Shown piece after piece: positions 10,163 to 18,542 of a stretch of DNA of 64,000 bases. The first letter of the stretch is position 1; every line of letters begins with the position of its first letter. The DNA lies in contig CM049403.1 in NCBI GenBank assembly GCA_026929865.2, forward strand, positions 1,466,001 to 1,530,000, read 5' to 3'. Under the pieces are notes generated by a model. It saw nothing but the letters and a program-made list of their open reading frames with translations, had not been told where the DNA came from and did no database searches. Source of the stretch: Hyperoplus lanceolatus. Its lineage: Eukaryota > Chordata > Actinopteri > Uranoscopiformes > Ammodytidae. The translations under genes were made by a program, and so were the position numbers.

Positions 10163-10544
10163 TTTATGGCAGGCAGGCAGGAAAACAGGACCCAAATGCA
10201 AGACATAAAACTAAAAGATATTTATTGTCCAAAAAACTTAACAAAAAAGGCCAACAGGCGAACATCCAGGAAAAAACAGAAAAAAACAAAGAACAGGCAC
10301 GGGACAGACTCACCAACAGGAAACAATGCTTGCACCGGGAACAAAGAAACACTGGGGGTTATATACACACACACAAGACAGGGTAGACAACGAGAGACAG
10401 GTGAAACACATTAGGGGCGGGAACAGCAATCAAACAGGAGGGAAACTTGACAGGACATGGGGAGGAACAAGACAGACATACCAAAATAAAACAGGAAACA
10501 CAGGGGATCACCAAAACAAGACACAACAAAGACAGACCATGACA
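10163..10544 (-). repeat. 3' LTR of the Tf1/sushi-like element
   Basis: 382-bp copy at the left end; nearly identical to the 13359-13750 copy apart from a few substitutions and small indels in the CAGG run and A tracts. Minus-strand TATA box at about 10358-10366. Confidence 0.9.
10325..10336 (-). promoter_or_regulatory. Predicted self-primer at the RNA 5' end (3' LTR copy)
   Basis: Minus strand GGTGCAAGCATT, 29 bases downstream of the first T of the TATATAA box, where transcription should start. It is the exact complement of the 12 bases at 13346-13357 beside the 5' LTR. The corresponding 5' LTR bases (13530-13541) carry two mismatches. Confidence 0.65.
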
Positions 10545-10560
10545 GTACCCCCCCCTAAAA
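10545..10560 (-). promoter_or_regulatory. Polypurine tract of the LTR element
   Basis: Minus strand TTTTAGGGGGGGGTAC directly before the TGTCATGG of the 3' LTR. The long reading frame's TAG stop (10555-10557) lies inside it. Such tracts prime plus-strand DNA synthesis. Confidence 0.8.
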
Positions 10561-13356
10561 GGTCGACTTCCAGGCGACCAAAAAAAGAAAAGTCAAACCC
10601 AAACAGGGTGGGTGGAGGGGAGCCAGGAGGAGGGAACAAAAAAAAAACATGGCCTGGGGCAGAGCACAGGGGTGACTGGCTGGACAGGGAACTGGAGTGG
10701 GGCAGAATGGAGGGGTTTCAGGCGGCCGACCTGGGGGGTAAGCAGGGACACGGTAGGGAGCTTCAGGCGGACGGCCTGGACGGTGAGGGCTCAGTCCCTC
10801 TGGAGGCCTGCAGCGACGAAGACGAGGAACCCCTTCTGGAGGACAGCAAGGGCGGAACCACTCAGGAGGCCGGTGGCGACGAAGATGAAGGCGAGGGAAC
10901 CCTTCAGGAGGCCGGCGGCGAGGGCGACATCCCCCTTCTGGAGGCCGGCGGCGAGGTCGACATCCCCCTTCTGGAGGCCGGCGGCGAGGGCGACATCCCC
11001 CTTCTGGAGGCCGGCGGCGAGGGCGACATCCCCCTTCTGGAGGACAGCAAGGGCGGAACCACTCAGGAGGCCGGTGGCGACGAAGATGAAGGCGAGGGAA
11101 CCCTTCAGGAGGCCGGCGGCGAGGGCGACATCCCCCTTCTGGAGGCCGGCGGGGGGCCCCCGAGGGGGGGCGACATCCCCCTTCTGGAGGACAGCAAGGG
11201 CGGAACCACTCAGGAGGCCGGTGGCGACGAAGATGAAGGCGAGGGAACCCTTCAGGAGGCCGGCGGCGAGGGCGACATCCCCCTTCTGGAGACCGGCGGC
11301 GAGGGCGACATCCCCCTTCTGGAGACCGGCGGCGAGGGCGACATCCCCCTTCTGGAGGCCGGCGGCGAGGGCGACATCCCCCTTCTGGAGGCCGGCGGAG
11401 GCAGGGGGCAGGGCCCCTCAGGCAGGGATAGGGGGCAGGGCCCCTCAGGCAGAGATAGGGGGCAGGGCCCCTCAGGCAGAGATAGGGGGCAGGGCCCCTC
11501 AGGCAGAGATAGGGGGCAGGGCCCCTCAGGCAGAGATAGGGGGCAGGGCCCCTCAGGCAGGGATAGGGGGCAGGGCCCCTCAGGCAGAGATAGGGGGCAG
11601 GGCCCCTCAGGCAGGGATAGGGGGCAGGGCCCCTCAGGCAGGGATAGGGGGCAGGGCCCCTCAGGCAGGGATAGGGGGCAGGGCCCCTCAGGCAGGGATA
11701 GGGAGCAGGGCCCTCGGGCGTAACAGGGAGCTGGGCCCTCGGGCGTAACAGGGAGCTGGGCCCCTCGGGCGTTAACAGGGAGCTGGGCCCCTCGGGCGTT
11801 AACAGGGAGCTGGGCCCCTCGGGCGTTAACAGGGAGCTGGGCCCCTCGGGCGTTAACAGGGAGCTGGGCCCCTCGGGCGGCAACAGGAGGCTGGGCCCCT
11901 CGGGCGGCAACAGGAGGCTGGGCCCCTCGGGCGGCAACAGGAGGCTGGGCCCCTCGGGCGGCAACAGGAGGCTGGGCCCCTCGGGCGGCAACACGGAGCT
12001 GGGCCCCTCGGACAGGAACGGAGGAGGAGGCCCCTCGGACAGGAACGGAGGAGGAGGCCCCTCGGACAGGAACGGAGGAGGAGGCCCCTCGGACAGGAAC
12101 GGAGGAGGGGGTCCCTCGGGCAGGCAAGCTATAGGGCGGTCCCCCTCTGGAAGGCGTAGAAGGCGGTCCCCCTCTGGAAGGCGTAGAAGGCGGTCCCCCT
12201 CTGGAAGGCGTAGAAGGCGGTCCCCCTCTGGAAGGCGTAGAAGGCGGTCCCCCTCTGGGAGGCGTAGAAGGCGGTCCCCCTCTGGGAGGCGTAGAAGGCG
12301 GTCCCCCTCTGGGAGGCGTAGAAGGCGGTCCCCCTCTGGGAGGCGTAGAAGGCGGTCCCCCTCTGGGAGGCGTAGAAGGCGGTCCCCCTCTGGGAGGCGT
12401 AGAAGGCGGTCCCCCTCTGGGAGGCGTAGAAGGCGGTCCCCCTCTGGAAGGCGTAGAAGGCGGTCCCCCTCTGGAAAGCGTAGAAGGCGGTCCCCCTCTG
12501 GAAGGCGTAGAAGGCGGTCCCCCTCTGGAAGGCGTAGAAAGCAGGCCTGACTGCTAGCATGCTGGGGCTGGTAGCTAGCCTGCTGGGGTTGGTAGCTGGC
12601 AGGCTGGTTGCAGGGACCCGGGTCCTGAAGCTTGTTCCTGGAAGTCGGGGCCTGGGGCTTGCTGCTGGAGACCGGGGCCTGGGGCTTGCTGCTGGAGACC
12701 GGGGCCTGGGGCTTGCTGCTGGAGACCGGGGCCTGGGGCTTGCTGCTGGAGGCCGGGGCCTGGGGCTTGCTGCTGGAGGCCGGGGCCTGGGGCTTGCTGC
12801 TGGAGGCCGGGGCCTGGGGCTTGCTGCTGGAGGCCGGGGCCTGGGGCTTGCTGCTGGAGGCCGGGGCCTGGGGCTTGCTGCTGGAGACCGGGGCCTGGAG
12901 CTTGTTGCTGGAGGCCGAGGGCAACTCGGGAGCTGGAGAGCATCCGCAGAATGGATGGCAATCCAAACTTACCACCCCCACTCTGATAGTCCTTAAAGCC
13001 GGAGACGGCTGGTAGCTGGGACTCGGGGGCTGAGGCTTGAAGCTGAACACCGGAGGCAGTGGCTGGAGGCTGGAGCGTGGAGGCTTAGGACGGTTGCAAA
13101 AATCTGGTGGCAGTGGCGTGTAGCTCTCAGGCCAAAAAACTGTGGGGTTGAGAAGCTCGACTGCCCACTCGGGTAAGGCGCCCTCCAACTCGGGCTTAGC
13201 AGCGACAGCCTTGTAAATACCCGCCAACACATACCCCTGCTCCCTCCTACTGGGAATGTTCCCCCAGCCGTCCATGGCACTGATAATAAAAGATAGCATG
13301 TCCTCCAGCTCATGGCAAAAAAGAGCGTCTGCTGGGTCCAATCTGGGTGCAAGCAT
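10555..13356 (-). CDS. 933-codon Gag-like, Pro-rich tandem-repeat protein of the LTR element
   Basis: From the ATG at 13356 to a TAG at 10555 the minus strand is open for 933 codons. The first about 130 residues are non-repetitive; LDPADALFCHELEDML recalls the MDPAD-type start of sushi Gag proteins (inference). The rest is tandem 9-residue repeats in successive blocks: SSSKPQAPA, RLPEGDRLL, LSEGPPPPF, PPEGPSLLL, TPEGPSSLL and CLRGPAPYP. These are followed by 11-residue units of PEGGCRPRRRP type interleaved with longer ones. Most blocks share a PEG core. There are no zinc knuckle, protease or polymerase motifs. All repeat periods are multiples of three, which keeps the frame. The frame also reads upstream into the LTR, so the start is chosen by the first ATG after the LTR. 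Whether the protein is made is unknown. Confidence 0.6.
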   Translation of the reverse strand: MLAPRLDPADALFCHELEDMLSFIISAMDGWGNIPSRREQGYVLAGIYKAVAAKPELEGALPEWAVELLNPTVFWPESYTPLPPDFCNRPKPPRSSLQPLPPVFSFKPQPPSPSYQPSPALRTIRVGVVSLDCHPFCGCSPAPELPSASSNKLQAPVSSSKPQAPASSSKPQAPASSSKPQAPASSSKPQAPASSSKPQAPASSSKPQAPVSSSKPQAPVSSSKPQAPVSSSKPQAPTSRNKLQDPGPCNQPASYQPQQASYQPQHASSQACFLRLPEGDRLLRLPEGDRLLRFPEGDRLLRLPEGDRLLRLPEGDRLLRLPEGDRLLRLPEGDRLLRLPEGDRLLRLPEGDRLLRLPEGDRLLRLPEGDRLLRLPEGDRLLRLPEGDRLLRLPEGDRLLRLPEGDRPIACLPEGPPPPFLSEGPPPPFLSEGPPPPFLSEGPPPPFLSEGPSSVLPPEGPSLLLPPEGPSLLLPPEGPSLLLPPEGPSLLLPPEGPSSLLTPEGPSSLLTPEGPSSLLTPEGPSSLLTPEGPSSLLRPRAQLPVTPEGPAPYPCLRGPAPYPCLRGPAPYPCLRGPAPYPCLRGPAPYLCLRGPAPYPCLRGPAPYLCLRGPAPYLCLRGPAPYLCLRGPAPYLCLRGPAPYPCLRGPAPCLRRPPEGGCRPRRRPPEGGCRPRRRSPEGGCRPRRRSPEGGCRPRRRPPEGFPRLHLRRHRPPEWFRPCCPPEGGCRPPSGAPRRPPEGGCRPRRRPPEGFPRLHLRRHRPPEWFRPCCPPEGGCRPRRRPPEGGCRPRRRPPEGGCRPRRRPPEGGCRPRRRPPEGFPRLHLRRHRPPEWFRPCCPPEGVPRLRRCRPPEGLSPHRPGRPPEAPYRVPAYPPGRPPETPPFCPTPVPCPASHPCALPQAMFFFCSLLLAPLHPPCLGLTFLFLVAWKSTF
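10846..11396. repeat. 33-bp minisatellite with nested longer unit
   Basis: Units of the GAGGCCGGCGGCGAGGGCGA type (33 bp) alternate with three copies of a longer segment beginning GGACAGCAAGGGCGGAACC. The 33-bp period gives 11 codons. Confidence 0.85.
11397..11721. repeat. 27-bp minisatellite, about 12 units
   Basis: GGGGGCAGGGCCCCTCAGGC-type units repeat every 27 bp, varying mainly at AGAGATA versus AGGGATA. Confidence 0.9.
11722..12127. repeat. Three further 27-bp minisatellite blocks
   Basis: Consecutive blocks have different cores but the same 27-bp period: GGGAGCTGGGCCCCTCGGGC units (about 11722-11880), GGCAACAGGAGGCTGGGCCC units (about 11880-12003) and CGGACAGGAACGGAGGAGGA units (about 12008-12120). 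All retain a CCCCTCGG-like segment, pointing to one ancestral unit. Confidence 0.85.
12128..12546. repeat. 27-bp minisatellite, about 15 units
   Basis: GGCGGTCCCCCTCTGGAAGG-type units occur every 27 bp; GGAAGG and GGGAGG variants are grouped in the outer and inner parts respectively, indicating local spread of variants. Confidence 0.9.
12650..12905. repeat. 27-bp minisatellite, about 10 units
   Basis: GGGGCCTGGGGCTTGCTGCT-type units recur every 27 bp; GGAGACC units sit at the two ends and GGAGGCC units in the centre. Confidence 0.9.
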
Positions 13357-13357
13357 T
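13346..13357 (-). promoter_or_regulatory. Primer-binding site of self-priming type
   Basis: Minus strand AATGCTTGCACC begins one base after the 5' LTR end (13359). It pairs with the predicted RNA start, not with a tRNA 3' end (no TGG start). The likely start codon of the long frame (ATG at 13356) overlaps it. Confidence 0.6.
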
Positions 13358-13358
13358 C

Positions 13359-13750
13359 TGTTATGGTGAGGCAGGCAGGCAGGCAGGAAAACAGGACCCA
13401 AATGCAAGACATAAAACTAAAAGATATTTATTGTCCAAAAAACTTAACAAAAAAGGCCAACAGGCGAACATCCAGGAAAAACAGAAAAAAACAAAGAACA
13501 GGCACGGGACAGACTCACCAACAGGAAACAATGATTGCACAGGGAACAAAGAAACACTGGGGGTTATATACACACACACAAGACAGGGTAGACAACGAGA
13601 GACAGGTGAAACACATTAGGGGGGGGGAACAGCAATCAAACAGGAGGGAAACTTGACAGGACATGGGGAGGAACAAGACAGACATACCAAAATAAAACAG
13701 GAAACACAGGGGATCACCAAAACAAGACACAACAAAGACAGACCATGACA
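13359..13750 (-). repeat. 5' LTR of the Tf1/sushi-like element
   Basis: 392-bp copy at the right end, bounded by TGTTATGG on the plus strand and the AATAC target duplication at 13751-13755. It contains the minus-strand TATATAACCCC box and AATAAA. Confidence 0.9.
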
Positions 13751-13755
13751 AATAC

Positions 13756-14215
13756 ATTACAAATCACAGTTTGACAGCAGTAATTCATTACATTGGAAAC
13801 AATCCTTCTGATAGACCCCAACCCCCCCCCCCCCTGTTTTCTCCCTCTCTTCTCTTTCTTTTTTTTGGCCTGGTGTGTTGTTTGGTGCTGTTGGTGGGTT
13901 TTTTTCTTGGTTTCAGTTAGATAGAAAAAAAAAAAATAAAATTTTTTTATTTTATTATGGGTTGGTGTTGTTTTTTTTTTAATATCTTATGTTAAGATGA
14001 CCACCAAATAAACCCTTAGGTTTAACTTTGGGGACCCCATATTATTTTGGAGTGGTTGAAAGTTTTTAAAACTTCCTTCTTCTTTTTTTTTGTGATTGAC
14101 TTATTTAATATTTTTTTCCCTTTCACACCCCTCGCCCCCCGGCCCACAAATAGTTTTTTTTTTGATTTAATGTTACATTTTTGTTTGGGTTTGTTACCTG
14201 TTATAAGGGGAAGCT
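13756..14215. other. Intronic low-complexity DNA, nothing recognised
   Basis: Contains C, T and A homopolymers (for example a C run near 13828 and T runs near 13860 and 13970). No exon or RNA gene recognised. Confidence 0.5.
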
Positions 14216-14282
14216 GTGGGTCAACATGCGTATCAGACTGCAGGGCAGACTGAGTCACCACTGTGTAGACCTTTTGCCGTGA

Positions 14283-14640
14283 TTGTTGCCCGGCTGGCCG
14301 TGGTTGAAGCCCAGCTGGCCGTGGTTGAAGCCCGGCTGGCCGTGGTTGAAGCCCGGCTGGCTGTGGTTGAGGTTGAAGCCCGGCTGGCCGTGGTTGAAGC
14401 CCGGATGGCCGTGGTTGAAGCCCAGTTGGCTGTGGTTGAAGCCCAGTTGGCCTTGGTTGAAGCCCGGCTGGCAGTGGATGTAGCCCAGCTAGCTGAGGAT
14501 GTAGCCTGGCTAGCTGTGGTTGAAGCCCGGCTGGCACTGGATGTAGCCCAGCTAGCTGAGGATGTAGCCCGGTGGGCTGCGGCTGTAGCCTGGCTGGTAG
14601 TGCTTGTAGCCCAGTTAACTGAGGATGTGATAGCTCTAAC
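14283..14640. repeat. 21-bp minisatellite with heptad coding potential
   Basis: GCCCGGCTGGCCGTGGTTGA-type units (21 bp) recur about 10 times, then decay into related GATGTAGCCCAGCTAGCTGA units. One plus-strand frame is open from 14216 to 14644 and reads repeats of ARLAVVE, a seven-residue unit with hydrophobic spacing like a coiled coil. It lies between host-gene exons, but splice sites and phase do not clearly join it to them, so coding status is open. Confidence 0.75.
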
Positions 14641-14722
14641 GTAGCTGATTTATCCTGCTATGCTTATACAGAGTGGATTTTGATATTTACATACGGTTCA
14701 CTCTGTTTCTATGTTGTTCCAG

Positions 14723-14821
14723 CCTAGTGAGGAACATAATGCAGCAGGTACCTCCACACCTCTTCTGCTCAGTGGAACAGATCTACCTCAGACCGCCGTG
14801 CATCCTCATGCTACAAATCAG
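14723..14821 (+). CDS. Host gene, internal exon
   Basis: A polypyrimidine tract and acceptor (...ATGTTGTTCCAG) precede 14723. The exon is 99 bases (33 codons) open in phase 0 (PSEEHNAAGTST...HATNQ), ending CAG|GTTGGTAAAG. A 143-bp intron leads to the large exon at 14965. Composition (Ser, Thr, Pro, Glu) suggests a flexible linker. Splice sites and phase fit well, but no domain is recognised. Confidence 0.6.
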
Positions 14822-14964
14822 GTTGGTAAAGTCTGTGAGTGTTGAGTGTGCATGTCAAACTTTTTTATTTTTTGACAATTTGTAGTAGTTTCTTTCACTG
14901 TCACATCCCATCAACTCTTCTGTAATTCCAGATAAAAGTGTCTAATTTTGTTCTTTGTTTACAG

Positions 14965-16203
14965 ATCAATTCGATTGACTTTCCAGTCCAGATTACAATA
15001 GATAACTTGGATCGCAGTGTGACCCCTCATACAATAACAATGATCAACCAAAAAAAAAATTACCATTGGATGATAATGGTTGGTAATGAGGAGAGAGTCA
15101 GTGCAACTCATCTGCCACAAGAAAACAGAAGGTCTGTGCTAGAAGTCCCACTAACAGACATACTACCCAATCAGAATGACAAAGACCATCTCAGGAAAGA
15201 ATTTGCTGAACTGATAGGAAGAGTGTTGGTATCCCACCTTCAATGCCTCAGCCCATTCAGAGACCTCCTTCAGTGGCACATACCACATGCATTCTCGTCT
15301 GAAATGACCAAAAAAACTGATCTAACACCCCTTGGACTCTTTGATGCGGATGAAAAAAACATAGCAGATATGATAAAAGTGCTTGGTTACATACATGACA
15401 GATATGTCCCTTACGTACCTACTGATGTCAATGGAGACATTTTTATGAAACCAGCTGTAAAAATCATCATTACTGGAGATCAGCTAACTAAACAAAATGC
15501 TGATGCTGCCCTCCGATCAGTAGAGAATGCAAACACATTACATGGTAGACAAAACGGCATTGTCACTGCGATCGCAGATTTTCATTGTAGCATGAATTTC
15601 ACAGATCTGATTCTCAAAGAATATTATAAGACCACATCAAATGCAGATATGGGTACACTCCACCAACTACGTAACGTTATTAACAGAAGAGATGTTTCAG
15701 CAACTGCTCTAGGAGATAAGTACAGGCCAAGCAACACATTCATCAGAGATGTGACCAATGCTTCCATCATAGCTGCTGCTATGCACTACTTTTCGATGGA
15801 GAATACAAAAGACACACCAAAGACTCACCCTCCACCTGCAACCTTCCAGTCTGACTTGGAGAAGGGTAACTGGTTCCACACACACCTCTTAAATATAGTT
15901 GACATGTTTGTCATGAATGACAACATGGTACTGCCAGACCGAGGAGCAGGAGATGAAGAGAACACACAGGCGAACCCACAGGCCCAGAATACACCTGTGA
16001 AGTGTGACTTCCAGGACTGTAGAAGTACAACATTCAAAGACCATGCAGGGCTTACAAAACATGTCGTGAATTGTCACAACTTATTCATGGCTTACTTTCA
16101 AGAGTATTACATGGCTTCTGCCAAGAGAACACAGCATGCTACAGTAGTTATATATAGTATTTGCATTGAAATATTACAAATTTTATCATCAGCTTTCATT
16201 TAA
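14965..16203 (+). CDS. Host gene, large last exon: GDQLT-domain (DUF6589-like) protein with C2H2-like finger
   Basis: Acceptor TTTGTTTACAG ends at 14964; the exon is open for 412 codons to a TAA at 16201. It contains IIITGDQLTKQNAD (about 15468-15495), an ADFHCSMNF segment, and the downstream MGTLHQLRNVINRRDVS. I associate these with the poorly known DUF6589 family, possibly transposase-derived. That assignment is from memory of the GDQLT motif and is tentative. A C-terminal C-x4-C-x13-H-x4-H finger (about 16003-16077) follows an acidic linker. From about 16091 the coding sequence is homologous to the 197-bp satellite. The present stop is in satellite-derived sequence, so the C-terminus is probably altered. 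Codon usage and lack of stops over 1.2 kb support a genuine gene. Confidence 0.7.
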   Translation: MNSIDFPVQITIDNLDRSVTPHTITMINQKKNYHWMIMVGNEERVSATHLPQENRRSVLEVPLTDILPNQNDKDHLRKEFAELIGRVLVSHLQCLSPFRDLLQWHIPHAFSSEMTKKTDLTPLGLFDADEKNIADMIKVLGYIHDRYVPYVPTDVNGDIFMKPAVKIIITGDQLTKQNADAALRSVENANTLHGRQNGIVTAIADFHCSMNFTDLILKEYYKTTSNADMGTLHQLRNVINRRDVSATALGDKYRPSNTFIRDVTNASIIAAAMHYFSMENTKDTPKTHPPPATFQSDLEKGNWFHTHLLNIVDMFVMNDNMVLPDRGAGDEENTQANPQAQNTPVKCDFQDCRSTTFKDHAGLTKHVVNCHNLFMAYFQEYYMASAKRTQHATVVIYSICIEILQILSSAFI

Positions 16204-18542
16204 ATTTTATTGCTTCTTCTGCAGCTTTCACTGAAATAAGGCTAAATTTCAACTTTGTTCAGTCAAAAGGTAACTTTTGTTCAAAGGGCTTCAAGAGTAT
16301 TTCATGGCTTACAAGCAGAACACAGCATGCTACAGTAGTTATATATAGTATTTGCATTGAAATATAAAGCAAATTTTATCATCAGCCTTCAGTGAAGTTT
16401 TATTGATTCTTTCTGCAGGTCTCACTGAAATAAGGCTAAATTTCAACTTTGTTCAAATGTGCTGTAACTTTTGTTCCAAAGGGCTTTCAAGAGTCTTTCA
16501 TGGCTTGCCAAGAACAGATGCTGCTGGTGTTATATATAGTATTTGCATTGAAATATTAAGCAAATTTTATGATCAGCCTTCAGTGAAGTTTTATTGCTTC
16601 TTTCTGCAGCTCTCTACGAAATAAGGCTAAATTTCAATTTTGTTCAAATGTGCTGTAACTTTTGTTCCAAAGGGCTTTCAAGAGTCTTTGATGGCTTGCC
16701 AAGCAGAACACAGCATGCTACAGTAGTTATATATAGTATTTGCATTGAAATATTAAGCAAATTTTATCATCAGCTTTCATTGAAATTTTATTGCTTCTTT
16801 CTGCAGGTCTCACTGGAATAAGGCTAAATTTCAACTTTGTTCAAATGTGCTGTAACTTCTTGTTCCAGTGGGCTTCTCAAGAGTCTTTCATGGCTTGCCA
16901 AGCAGAACACAGCATGCCAAGCAGTAGTTATATATAGTATTCATTGAAATATTAAGCAATTTTATCATCATTCTTCAGTGAAGTTTTATTGCTTCTTTCT
17001 GCACGCCCTATTGAAATAAGGCTAAATTTCACCTTTTTCAAATGTGCTGTAACTTCTGTTCCAAATGGCTTTCAAGAGTATTACATGGCTTGCTGCCAGA
17101 ATATACATGCTACAGTAGTTATATATAGTATTTGCATTGAAATATTAAGCAAATTTTATCATCAGCTTTCATTTAAATTTTATTGCTTCTTTCTGCAGCT
17201 CTCACCGAAATAAGGCTAAATTTCAACTTTGTTCAAATGTGCTGTAACTTTTGTTCCAAAGGGCTTTCAAGAGTATTTCATGGCTTGCCAAGCAGAACAC
17301 AGCATGCTACAGTAGTTATATAGTATTTGCATTTGAAATATAAAAGCAAATTTTATCATCAGCCTTCAGTGAAGTTTTATTGATTCTTTCTGCAGGTCTC
17401 ACTGAAATAAGGCTAAATTTCAACTTTGTTCAAATGTGCTGTAACTTTTGTTCCAAAGGGCTTTCAAGAGTCTTTCATGGCTTGCCAAGCAGAACACAGC
17501 ATGCTACAGTAGTTATATATAGTATTTGCATTGAAATATTAAGCAAATTTTATGATCAGCCTTCAGTGAAGTTTTATTGCTTCTTTCTGCAGCTCACTGC
17601 CAAGGCTAAATTTCACTTTGTTCAAATGTGCTGTAACTTTTGTTCCAAAGGGCTTTCAAGAGTATTTCATGGCTTGCCAAGCAGAACACAGCATGCTACA
17701 GTAGTTATATATAGTATTTGCATTGAAATATTAAGCAAATTTTATCATCAGCCTTCAGTGAAGTTTTATTGCTTATTTCTGCAGCTCTCATTGAAATAAG
17801 GCTAAATTTCAACTTTGTTCAATGTTCTGTAACTTTTGTTCCAGTTGGGCTTTCAAGAGTCTTTGATGGCTTGCCAAGCAGAACACAGCATGCTACAGTA
17901 GTTATATATAGTATTTGCATTGAAATATTAAGCAATTTTATCATCAGCTTTCATTGAAATTTTATTGCTTCTTTCTGCAGCTCTCACCGAAATAAGGCTA
18001 AATTTCAACTTTGTTCAAATGTGTTGTAACTTTTGTTCCAAAGGGCTTTCAAGAGTATTTCATGGCTTGCCAAGCAGAACACAGCATGCTACAGTAGTTA
18101 TATATAGTATTTGCATTGAAATATTAAGCAAATTTTATCATCAGCCTTCAGTGTGAAGTTTTTATTGCTTTTCTGCAGGTCTCACTGAAATAGCAAAATT
18201 TCAACTTTGTTCAAATGTGCTGTAACTTTTGTTCCAAAGGGCTTTCAAGAGTACTACATGGCTTGCCAAGCAGAACACAGCATGCTACAGTAGTTATATA
18301 TAGTATTTGCATTGAAATATTAAGCAAATTTACTACCAGCCATTGAAATTTTATTGCTTCTTTCTGCAGCTTTCACTGAACAAGGCTAAAATTTCAACTT
18401 TTGTTCAAATGTGCTGTAACTTCTGTTCCAAAAGGCTTTCAAGAGTATTACATGGCTTGCCAAGCAGAACACAGCATGCTACAGTAGTTGTATATAGTAT
18501 TTTGTGAATATTAAGCAAATTTTATCATCAGCCTTCAGTGAA
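16092..18542 (+). repeat. Left, degenerate edge of the 197-bp satellite
   Basis: About 12 head-to-tail units with many substitutions and indels: missing or doubled bases, GTT insertions and shortened TATATA tracts. The first partial unit overlaps the last codons of the host exon (TTTCAAGAGTATTACATGGC is shared). Degeneration at an array edge is usual for unequal-exchange arrays. Confidence 0.9.

Larger units (their letters stand above)
10163..13750 (-). mobile_element. Complete non-autonomous Tf1/sushi-like LTR element with 5-bp TSD
   Basis: Two direct repeats (10163-10544 and 13359-13750) bound the element and are flanked by identical 5-bp target duplications AATAC (10158-10162 and 13751-13755). 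On the minus strand each LTR starts TGTCATGG and ends ...ATAACA (one base lost in the left copy), with a TATATAACCCC box and an AATAAA signal inside. A polypurine tract (TTTTAGGGGGGGGTAC) abuts the 3' LTR. There is no TGG-type tRNA primer site after the 5' LTR. Instead a 12-nt sequence complementary to the predicted RNA start is found, as in the Ty3-like Tf1/sushi group. The interior holds only one long frame and no pol, so movement would need enzymes from a relative. Confidence 0.85.

Noticed and set aside
10326..11748. Plus-strand frames of 378-465 codons over the minisatellites
   Set aside because: They are mirror readings of 27/33-bp repeats with non-ATG or out-of-context starts. The minus strand agrees with the element's LTR, polypurine and promoter orientation.
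11252..12560. Additional minus-strand frames (291 and 143 codons) over the same repeats
   Set aside because: Other-frame shadows of the 933-codon frame, which alone extends into non-repeat sequence at its start.
12559..13015. Plus-strand Gly/Leu-rich frames over the 12.65-12.9 kb repeats
   Set aside because: Repeat translations antisense to the element frame.
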